Source: Bathymodiolus brooksi (Eukaryota; Mollusca; Bivalvia; Mytilida; Modiolidae). From it: 64,000 nt of DNA. The stretch's first letter is position 1, and the number at the start of each line of letters is the position of its first letter. The notes under the pieces were generated by a model that was not told the origin of the DNA, searched no databases, and saw only the letters and a list, made by a program, of their open reading frames with translations. Both the position numbers and the translations under genes were made by a program. The stretch is from contig OY804585.1 of NCBI GenBank assembly GCA_963680875.1, forward strand, positions 42,515,414 through 42,579,413, written 5' to 3'. Shown piece by piece: positions 33,101 to 45,100 of this stretch.

Positions 33101-36100
33101 ATCAAAAATAAAATCATTTCTTCCAGTAGCAGCTGAGACATCTTTAACGAAAGTGTGAACGAATGGACAAACGGACGGACGGATAAGGTGATTGCAATAT
33201 AGCCCCCTCTCTACGAGTGGAGGTATAATATACAAGCAAAATGTTGTTATGAATTTATTATAGTTTAAATAAAGCAAAGGAATATTTAAAATAAAAAAAC
33301 GTAGATATCTAATTTAGTGTGCATTATTCTGGAATAACCTTCATCAAATACGCTCAAAGTCAAAAGATTGAAAAGTCTTTGGGAGCAATAAAACCAAAGG
33401 GCCAAAATCAGCTAAGGTCACCTATGCCTGAGGGAGGAGAACCTTAGTTTTAATAATATTAAAAACATCATTTACGAATTTCAATAACAAATATATCTAA
33501 TTTAATTTAAACATATTTTATTCATAAAAGTACTGAAAAGGATTGGATAGCAGGACAAGCCTATATATATCCTTTCCTCATACAAGGCTACAGCAACAAC
33601 AGAATTTATAATTATTATACAATCAAAGAGAGGTAACTCTAATATAATATATAATGTAAGTACAATGCTAAGAGAAATTAATAAAACAATTTGTTCAATT
33701 TGGAAGTTAGTTTCATTATTATTGAAAGGTAATTTGGAAAAAGAAACATAATTTAAATCAAATGTAAATAAAACAGACTCAGTTTTATTAGGATTAAATT
33801 TAATAGCCCAATCTCTAGACCAATTATGTATTCGACTAAGGTCTGTTGATAAAATCTCCGAGGCCTCTATATAATTTGAGTCATCAATAATTATAAACAG
33901 AGAAGTATCATCTGCAAAAAGTTTTATATTACAAGCAAGTTCTGAAGTTATATCATTTATGTATAAGAGGAATAATAAAGGACCCAATACAGACCCCTGG
34001 GGGGCCCCAGCATCTACTTCCTCCCAACCAGACGAGAAACCCTCATGCACTACTTTTTGTTTTCTATCTCCTAAATAGTCAGTTATCCAACTGAGTAAAT
34101 TGCCTGTAATTCCTAGTCGTTTTAGTTTATATAGAAGACCTTTGTGCCAGACTCTGTCAAAGGCCTTGGATATGTCGCAGAACACAAATCGAACATCTTT
34201 GCCCACATCTAGATTACTAATAATCGTATGATAAATATGTAATAGTTGATTGACAGTTGAATCAATGGGCTGAAATCCAGACTGATGTTCTGTTACAATA
34301 TTATGTTCACGTACATAAATAAACATATGCTTTACAATAATTTTTTCCATTATTTTGTATAAAACACAGGTAAGGGATATAGGGTGATAATTGGAAACCT
34401 TAGATGTACAACCATTGTTTTTTTAAACAGGTGTTACATGTGATCGTTTCCAAATATAGGGAATTCTACCACATTGTAATGACTGGTTAAATAATAAGGT
34501 TAGGGGCTTGTTGATGGATTGAGATACATGTCTAAGAATCCTTGGTGCAACACCATCTGGACCACTGGGTTTGGTACAATTTAAAATATCAAGCTGGTCT
34601 TTTACTTCCTCTTCAGTTATTAAAAAATCTGGACAAGTATTTACTGGATTGATATTTTCTGTTGGAAGATCAGGCTCTTCCCCTATATGCGAGATTTTTG
34701 AAAAAATATTGATTAAATATATCTAATTAACCATGTCAGTGACGAAACACTGACTACTGGGCAGATGATTCCATCTGGGACTAATAGTTCATCAGCAAAG
34801 TTATCAAAAAATGACACCCTTTAATATTATAACATTAAATGAAAAAAAAAAAATTCACCACTGTCGGAACAATTCCAAAATCGCTCACTTTCCTGGCTTG
34901 GTATAAAATGCTAAATAAAGATTACCTAACTGATACATGTATCACATTGCTATCAAGTCCACTTATAGTGAGGTGTCACAATCCTATGTTAAGGTTAGAG
35001 TTATTGGTGTTTTTCGTCACTTTCAGCAATATCGTGACTATCAGACTTACTAGGAGATGAAAGCCAGACTGATATAACGAATTGGCTGGTAAAACCCCCA
35101 TGTAGGGTAGGTATCTTGAAGTTTGTAGCGGGACGCGAACTCAAATCAGAGTAAAAGAATGAATTTGTATATTCATTAGTATGGTCAAATTAAACTCATT
35201 TGAGTTAAAACTCACTTATCAAATGTCTTCTGCTTTTTAGGGCTTTTAATGAAAGTATTAATGTGTTGTTTGAAAAAAAAAATATGATACACAATCAGAT
35301 TTAAATGAACATATATTTCTTATTTTCAGTTCAGAAATAATTTTCAATAATAGGGAAAACATGACAAAAGACCACCAAATGAGTTCCTCTAAACCAAGCT
35401 GAAAATTGGATGCCCATGAAAATTAATATGTTAAAAGTAGTAAAACGCACAGATGCAGTGTTTATCGACAGAAGTAAAGAGTACAGCCTCAACTGCAGGC
35501 TAGAATCTGTTTCACACTCATTTTAGGGTATGAGTTATCCTCATTGTTGAAGACCCTACTGCGACTGTGAAGTGTAGAACAGCATTAAAAGCTCTGTTCC
35601 TTTACTTTAACTTGTGTCTAAGTGTAATGTTAGATAGTCTCTCATGTTCATTTACATCCATATCCTTTCCTACTAAATGTAGAGAACCCATCAGATGTTA
35701 TCATAAAGCAACAAACCCCAATTCCAAAATGCTTGATTCCAAAGCTGTCTAATTCTTTTCCCATAGAAGGATTTCCTACACAGTAGACTTTACCCTGTAT
35801 GTTCTGAGACTTGATATACTGAGCTGCTGCATGGGAAGTACATATAACATCATCCTATAAAACAGAACATTGTTTTTAATTCTTAAAAATTATGAAATAA
35901 CACTCTATTTATTATAATTCTTAAAAATTGTGAAATAATAGTGTATTTTACTTAACTATTAAAAATTGTAAAATAGCAATATTATTCTTAATTCTTAATT
36001 TTTTTTCAAAATAATACTGTCTATCATATCCTATGGCAAAATGATAACAAAATTAACTTTGTTGCCCAGTAACTCAATCATTTCCTTCAATCATTTAGTC

Positions 36101-39100
36101 TTATAAATAATTATGCTACTGAATTATTCACTTTTAAAATTGTGGGTTAAGAAACCATAAAATTTGCTCAAATAATGTCACTGACTTGTCAAATTTTGAT
36201 AATAAATATCGTGAAATATCTGTTCCTTTAAACTGTAAACAATTTCTGCCTGAAAATAATTTGTTCTTCTCGTGTCTTTTTCTCTTTTCTTGCCACTTAT
36301 TTTGAGCAGATAAATGCATCCATTAGTTATTGGCTAATAATATTCAGAACATGGATGGTCCATATTCATAGTAAGAGAAGAGTATTATTTATGTTATACA
36401 TTAGTCTCCCTCTTATGGGGCCACTCCCATCATAGGCCACCTTCTTATGAGGCCACTCCCACCATAGGCCACCCTCTTTAGTCTTATGAGACCACTCCCA
36501 TCATAGGCCACCCTCTTATGAGGCCACTCCCATTATAGGCCATCCTCTTATGAGGCCACTCCCACCATAGGTCACCCTCTTATGAGGCCACTCCCATCAT
36601 AGGCCACCCTCTTATGAGGTCACTCCCGCCATAGGTCACCCTCTTATGAGGCCACTCCCACCATAGGCCACCCTCTTATGAGGTCACTCCCACCATAGGC
36701 CTCTCTCTTATGAGGCCACTCCCATCATAGGCCACCCTCTTATGAGGCCACTCCCATCATAAGCCACCCCCTTATGAGGCCACTCCCATTATAGGCCACC
36801 CTCTTATCAGGCCACTCCCATCATAGGCCACCCTCTCATGAGGCCACTCCGACCATAGTCCACCCTCTTATGAGGCCACTTCCACCATAGGCTACTCCTG
36901 ACATAGGCCACCCTCTTATCAGGCCACTCCCATCATAGGCCACTCCCACCATAGGCCACCCTCTTATAAAGCCAGATTGAAGATGCAATGAAATAGTACA
37001 ATATAACAAAATTGCCAACCACCCCCTACCCCCACCTCAGGAGAGGCCATCCTCTTTTTCAAACCACTTTTTATCTGCAGGATGGGTGGCCTTATTAAAT
37101 AGGGGGACTACTGCACATTCAGAACATACATGTAATACAACATCCCCCCCCCATCTTCTTTAAGAGAGGCCATCTATCTTAGAAGACCATTTTTTCACTG
37201 CAGGATGGGTGGCCTTATAATAGGGGGACTACCAGTACTGTACATTCAAAGGTATGGTTGCTCTATACAAAACAATAAATGTACATGTACATGTATATGC
37301 TCTATTTATAAATATGGATGCTTTATCATCAGGAGGGGGGTCCTTTATATATATATATATATAAAGTCTAAAGGTATCTACCAACCAGAGAACATAATGA
37401 GTAACGGATCATCGAGACATGATGATGCAGCACAAACAAAATAAATTATAGAAGTCTAGAAGATTGTGCAACGATACCGATAAAGATGTTACAAAAAATA
37501 TATTGACAACATTTTCGATCAACAAATGACCTTCTTCAGTGTCTAGCAAAGTTAGACTGAGTTTGTAAAGATTAGATGGTATAATTACAACTCTCAAAAT
37601 AGTCAGGTGACATATATATATATATAACACTGTTTGGTTTAATTTTCAGACGTATATATATACGTCTGAAAATTAAACCAAACAGTGTTAGAATTAGATT
37701 TTAGAGCTGTCAAATTTTTGTTCTTCCCTCGACGGGATTTGAACCCACACCATTGTTACACTGCAGCACCATTCGCTTAGCCTTACGTCCAGCGCCCTAG
37801 ACCACTCGACTACATCCACTCCCTATATATACCTTTTGTATAACCATGCTTAAAATGCACAAGGTTAGTAAAATGTTGCTAAATAAACCTCTCAACAGAG
37901 GCCACTTCTCTTATAAGACACCTTTTTTTTTATATAGAAGTACTGGTCTTATAAGAGAGAGACTACTATAATTGTGCCAAGTCTTTACCTCAGTGGCTTC
38001 GAATCCCAAACTCTTACATTTCTGGACATATTGGCCTCTAGTTTTTCCACTGTTGTTTGTGATGTAAAATATTTTCTTTCCCTGCAAATTAAAGTATGCA
38101 TTGACTTAGTGTATACAAGTATATATGAGCAAGAATATGGTATTTGAACCGTTTCTGATAACGATAGAAAACTGATAAAATTGGATATTTCTTTGATATA
38201 TGTTGTAATTCTATGGCCAAATGGTTGGTTGGTGTGTTAGATGAATGGTGACCATTGATATATTGTAAATATTTTATGAATAAAAAATCTTTTTAATGTC
38301 CATCTTCGTACTTTTATGCGTCGTTTCTTATCGTTATTTTCGTCTCCGAACTGCGTAACGGAGTTGGATTTCCACACAACTGTGACATACAAAAATGTAA
38401 GCTAGCCGATAAAATATTGACAAACATTGATAATGAAGAATGGAGAGAAGAAAATTTTGAGCAGAGTAAGTATTTCTGTTACAGTTGTCATATATTGCGC
38501 GTTACATTGGTTTCCGATTTCGTAACGCTATTTTAAGTTGTGTTATCTCCTTTTTGTAACAGTCGCCATAACAACGATTAGCATAAATAAACTCTCGTGA
38601 GATGTTTAAATAGATTAATCACAGATGTTTACATTTAAGCTTTTCATTTTCTATTTTTTTTTATTCAATCATCCACCTGTTCCGTTATGCGTTACATGTC
38701 ATCCAAAAAGAAATGTTAATTTAAAGATTAAATAAATTAGTATGATTTACAATTTCCGCCCAATTGAACTTCCGGTCACAAGTGAACCACGTGTAATGGA
38801 AGTGTGATTTTCGGAACATTCATACAATTTTTGTATGATAATATTATAACTCCGATACAGTGCTTGTGGTATCCTGTCGCATTAAAAAATAAAAAAAAAT
38901 ATGCTACTTTAATATTTAAAATAGTATATAAATGCATTAAATAAACAAGGAAAAAACCCAAAAGGTCTTAGATTTTTATCACGACAGGAAACCAAATGTT
39001 TATTACCATAACTTGTAATAAGCATTTGGTTTCCTGTCACGATAAAAATGTTTAAAAAGATGGGTAAATATTTTCCCCTTGATATCACTTGTTTCTTTTG

Positions 39101-42100
39101 TACAGTGTTGATATAATCATATTCCACGTGTGAAATATTTAAGTTTTAGTATTTAACCATTTGGATACCAAAAGAAACCAAAAGTTCATTTTTGTATACA
39201 ATCAGTAAAGGGCAATCAGTGCCTAACACCACTAACGTTGTGAGTTTGAATCCTGCTGAGGCGAGTTGTACGATACAACATTATGTGATTAATTTTTGTC
39301 AGTGACTTGTGGCAGGTCAGTGGGTTTCTCCGGTTACTCTGGTTTCCTCCACCAATAAAACTGACTGCCACGATATAACTGAAATATTGTTAAAAGTGAC
39401 ATTAAACACCATAACCCTAACATCTAACCCTTAATGATGATTGCCATACATGAGGTGGAAAAGCTGCATAAAGCTTCTAGGGAATTTATTATAGCAAATT
39501 ATTGCAGGATTGATACTCATTTGCTGTAGTATTTTATTTACAGTTTCTTAAACATTTATTATATTTTAAACTGCCACTTTTTATCAAAGTGCCTGTACCA
39601 AGCCAGGAAAGTGAGCGACCATGTGTATTGTATGTAGGCGAATCCATTTTGCCTCTGTTTCCACAATTCTTCTATTGGATTTTGGCACTGTTCCAACAGT
39701 GTGGTATTTTTTTGTTATTATCTTTTTATATATAGATACTGACATATCCAACAACAATTTTGAGTTCGAATCCCACTCATGGCAAGGTATACTTGATACA
39801 ACATTATGTGATAAAGAATGTCAGTGACTTTTCTCCGGGATTCAGATTTCTTCCACCAATAAAAGTGACCACGATATAACTGAAATCATGTTAAAAGTGG
39901 CATTAAACACCATTACTCTAACCCCTAATGATGATTGCCATACAGGTAGTGGACAAGCTGCTAAATGCATCTTCATCCTTAACTGGGAGAATCTGCCTGT
40001 ACCAAGTCAGGAAAGTGAGTGGCCATGTGTATTGTGTAAGGGAAATCCATTTTGCCTCTGTTTCTACGACTTTTCTATTGGATTTTGGCACCGTTCCAGC
40101 AGTATGGTATTTTACTTTTTCCATTTTACTATCTTTTTATGTATAGATACTGACATATCCAACAACAAGGGGCCTCTGTGGTCGTATGGTAGTTGGATTT
40201 ACAACTACCTCTGCAATCAGTGCCGTTCATGGCGAGGTGTACTCGATACAACACTATGTGATAAAGTTTGTCAGTGACTTGTGATAGATCAGTGGTTTTT
40301 CCCTGGTACTCAAGTTTTCTCCATCAATAAAACTGACTGCCATGATATAACTGAAATATTGTTGAAAGTGGCATTAAACACCATAAACAAACAAACAAAG
40401 AAACCAACAACACAACCAAACACACAAAGCCTGACCATTTGTTCTTGTTCTAATGTAATACATACCAATTTTCTTAACATAGCAACAGTATCAGCACTAC
40501 CTGGAATTTCTGTACTAGCTTCCCATAGTACTCCTTAAAATAAAGTAACAGTCTAGAATAACTTTGTTGTCAATATAAATGTTGTAGTACATGTCACAGT
40601 AATCTCCCTTAGCTATTTTAATGTTGTACAGTACCATGCCACTCCACTCTCAGAAAATGTTTTCTAATCTGGTACAATTAAATTATTACTATTATTGGTA
40701 GTAGCATTGAATATAAGGGTTTTCTTTATGTCATTTCTAACTACTTTTAGGAGTCACTCAAGGTGTAAATATCTATGAAAAGAAAAATAAGTATGAATAT
40801 TAAAAAAAAAAAAAACCTTCTCTATTTAATTCACAAATCATTATGAATCATTACAAATTTTATGTTTTTCTTACTTGGTTTCAAATGATAGCATATACTT
40901 AAAAAATAATTATCACTCTTTAATTTTGTAATTGTTATTAAAGGAACATAACATTGGTTGAACAATTATTATTATGTTCATTATTCACCATTTTCCTTTC
41001 CATACCCTTAATGTTAGAGTCAGTCACCACTAGTAACTAATGACATTTTGTCTTATTATATTTGAAGACATATGTGAATGTATTTGGTATCTTCATAAAT
41101 GAAGGCCAAAATATACTACTACTACTAGTACATTTTAAGATTTGCCAGACTTGAAAATTTGGATTCATCTTTCCCACTTCTTAAAGCTGCATATAAATGT
41201 ACTAAAAATTTATATGCAGGCAAGCAACCATCACAGTATGGCTCCATACAACATATTTTGCAAAATATGCCGAGCTTAACTAATTTCTTGACAGACAAAA
41301 CATCAACCTTTAAATATAAGTGCAATAAAATTGTAAAACAGCACTATTTGGAATTGTGGACAATACAAGCCCATTCACTTAAAGAGGGAAAATTAAGAAC
41401 TTATTTAAAAACCAGAGGCTCTCAAGAGCCTGTATCGTTCACCTGGTTATAAAAAGAACCAATTGGTCCTATGTAAAAACTATGTCCTGCAGTGGTAGTC
41501 ATCTTGGAATTACGATCAACATAAAAAACACAAAGTTTGTAAAGGACCTTCCAATGATCGATGCACAATTTAGGTTCAATCAGTGCAATACATGTAGCTT
41601 CAGAGAAGAATATATTTCGGTATTTTCCCCATATGGTCCTGTGTTAATACTATGACTTGTGGTGGCAGCCATCTTGGATTTCCGATCGGCATAAAAAACA
41701 TAAATTTTGTAGAGGACCTTCCAATGATCATTCCTGGGCAGTTTGGTTTCAATTATCCAAGTGGTTTCAGAGAAGAAGCGTTTTGAAACATTTTCCCCAT
41801 AGGGTCCAATGTTAAACTAAGTCCTGCCGTAGCCGCCATTTTGAATTTCATATCGAAATAAAAAACGTAAAATTTGTAGAAGACCATCCAATGAACATTC
41901 ATGTACAGTTTGGCTTTAATCATATTTGTAGTTTCTGAGAAGAAGGCATTTGAACATTTTCCCATAGGGTCCAATGTTAATCTATGTCTTGCGGTGGCGG
42001 CCATCTTGAATTTCCGATCGGCATAAAAAAACAGAAACTTTGTAGAGGACCTTCCAATGATCATTCCTGGGCAGTTTGGTTTCAATTGTCCAAGTGGTTT

Positions 42101-45100
42101 CAGAGAAGAAGCATTTTGAAACATTTTTCCCATAGGGTCCAATGTTAAACTAAGTCCTGCCGTAGCCACCATTTTGAATTTCATATCGGAACAAAAAACC
42201 TTAAGATTGTAGAGGAACATCCAATGAACATTCATGTACAATTTGGCTTTAATCATATTTGTAGTTTCTGAGAAGAAGGCATTTGAACATTTTCCCATAG
42301 GGTCCAATATTAATCTATGTCCTGCAGTGGTGGCCATCTTGGATTTCCAATTGGCATAAAAAACAGAAACTTTGTAGAGGACCTTCCAATGATCATTCCT
42401 GGGCAGTTTGGTTTCAATTGTCCAAGTGGTTTCAGAGAAGAAGCGTTTTGAAACATTTTTCCCATAGGGTCCAATGTTAAACTAAGTTCTGCCGTAGCCG
42501 CCATTTTGAATTTCATATCGGAACAAAAAATGTAAAGTTTGTAGAGGACTATCCAATGAACATTCATGTACAGTTTGGCTTTAATCATATTTGTAGTTTC
42601 TGAGAAGAAGGCATTTGAACATTTTCCCATAGGGTTCAAAGTTAATCTATGTATTGCGGTGGCAGCCATCTTGGATTTCCGATCGGCATATAAAACAAAA
42701 TATTTGTAGAGGACCTTCCAATGATCATTCCTGGGCAGTTTGGTTTCAATTGTCCAAGTGGTTTCAGAGAAGAAGCATTTTGAAACATTTTTCCCATAGG
42801 GTCCAATGTTAAACTAAGTCCTGCCGTAGCCGCCAGTTTGAATTTCATATCGGAACAAAAAACCTTAAGATTGTAGAGGAACATCCAATGAACATTCATG
42901 TACAGTTTGGCTTTAATTATATTTGTAGTTTCTGAGAAGAAGGCATTTTAACATTTTCCCATAGGGTCCAATATTAATCTATGTCCTGCGGTGGTGGCCA
43001 TCTTGGATTTCCGATCGGCAGAAAAAACAGAAATTTGTAGAGGACCTTCCAATGATCATTCCTGGGCAGTTTGGTTTCAATTGTCCAAGTGGTTTCAGAG
43101 AAGAAGCGTTTTGAAACATTTTTCCCATAGGGTCCAATGTTAAACTAAGTTCTGCAGTAGCCGCCATTTTGAATTTCATATCGGAACAAAAAACGTAAAG
43201 TTTGTAGAGGACTATCCAATGAACATTCATGTACAGTTTGGCTTTAATCATATTTGTAGTTTCTGAGAAGAAGGCATTTGAACATTTTCCCATAGGGTCC
43301 AATATTAATCTATGTCCTGCTGTGGTGGCCATCTTGGATTTCCGATCGGCATAAAAAACAGAAACTTTGTAGAGGACCTTCCAATGATCATTCCTGGGCA
43401 GTTTGGTTTCAATTGTCCAAGTGGTTTCAGAGAAGAAGCATTTTGAAACATTTTTCCAATATGGTCCAATGTTAAACTAAGTCCTGCCGTAGCCGCCATT
43501 TTGAATTTCATATCGGAACAAAAAACCTTAAGATTGTAGAGGACCATCCAATGAACATTCATGTACAGTTTGGCTTTAATCATGTTAGTAGTTTCTGAGA
43601 AGAAGGCATTTGAACATTTTCCCATAGGGTCCAATGTTAATCTATGTCATGCGGTGGCGGCCATATTGGATTTCCGATCGGCAGAAAAAACAGAAATTTG
43701 GTAAAGGACATTCCAATGATCTTTCATTTACAGTTTGGGTTAAGTCAGTCCATTAGTTTCAGAGAAGAAGATCTTTGAAATTTCAGCCAATCAGAGCATA
43801 TTATTGGCCCTGGCAGCCATGTTGAATATCCGACTGGAACGAAAAACAGTAACTTTGTAGAGGACCATCCAAGGAACATTCCTGCTAAGTGGTTTCGGAG
43901 AAGAAGCTTGAAATGTGAAAAGTTTACCGACGACAGACGACCAATCTAATTAAAATTAGCTCTACGCACTTGCTCCTCCCCCCCTTTTTTTGTTCGCTGC
44001 GTAGTGCGTAGAGCTAATTTTAATTAGATTGACAGATGACGGACGACGGATGCCAAGTGATGGCAATAGTTCACCTGGACCTTTGGTCCAGGTGAACTAA
44101 TAAAAACCAATTTTGGATATGAAAATTATTTGTCAATCATTAAAAATTTTGAGCAGAGAAGAAGGTTGTCCAAATTAAGAATATCAGCTCACAAATTACA
44201 AATAGAAATAGGAAGGTACCAGGGTACTCTCCAGGAAAACCAAATCTGCTGCAGGTGCACTTCGGGTCAGGTAGAAGATGAGATCCATTATTTACTTCAT
44301 TGTACTTACCATGCAAACCATAGGGAAATTTTTACTACATATTTGACATCTGAGTGTCAAAATTTTCAAAATTTAGATGACAAATGTAAACTCATATGGA
44401 TCTTAAATAATGAAGACCCAACTATACTCAGATATTTTAGTCAATATCTTTTATCAACAACTATTTGATTAAATGGAATTGGAGATCTGCAAACTGGATG
44501 ACCTGCATTGAGCATGAGAAAGGAAATATTCCTTTTGGCATCGTCCCTTGATGCTCGCTGCTGGTTATCCAAAAGCTCTGATCCCTTTCCATGTTCCAAA
44601 CAATATTATATGTTTGTGTGTCTCTCCCCTTTCCTTCCACATGGAAATTCTTCTATATCAACATGGTCAGTCTGCACTAAACACAAGTAGGACTTTATTC
44701 CTTTTAGCATCGACTCAAGGTGCCTCTTGCAGATTGGTGATGAATCCCCTGATATATGTATATGTTCTCTCTCAACCCCCCTCCCCCTCCCCCCCCCCCC
44801 CCCCCCCGCGAGATTTGTTGTTTTTTGTTCACTTTTCATCATTCTATATACGTGTGTACGTTTATGTGCATATATCTCTTTTCCTGCCCGAATGTGCCTG
44901 CACCACAATTATTGATACTACTTCACCGTGAATATTTAGTTTGATGTATTGTTGTTGTGTATCAATCATATTTGTTAATTATATATGTCCTCCTGGGGCC
45001 CTTATTTGGTTAATAAACTTATTTCTATTTCTATTTCTGTAATAATATACAATTGATAAACAACTTTCATGACTTAAACTAAAGCCAAATATGTTTATCT

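Noticed and set aside
37727..37823. A genuine tRNA gene
   Set aside because: A and B boxes are present, but the region between them is too long, no proper cloverleaf can be drawn, and a terminator run of T is lacking. Better explained as a SINE head.
41753..43634. Several 85-194 aa minus-strand ORFs with [20 protein letters not shown] repeats
   Set aside because: They follow the ~165-bp tandem core of pearl-like element D, have no stable boundaries, and lie on the non-element strand.
44508..44944. Overlapping plus-strand ORFs with poly-proline
   Set aside because: They lie in the 3' UTR of the retrotransposon and the proline run is the C homopolymer.
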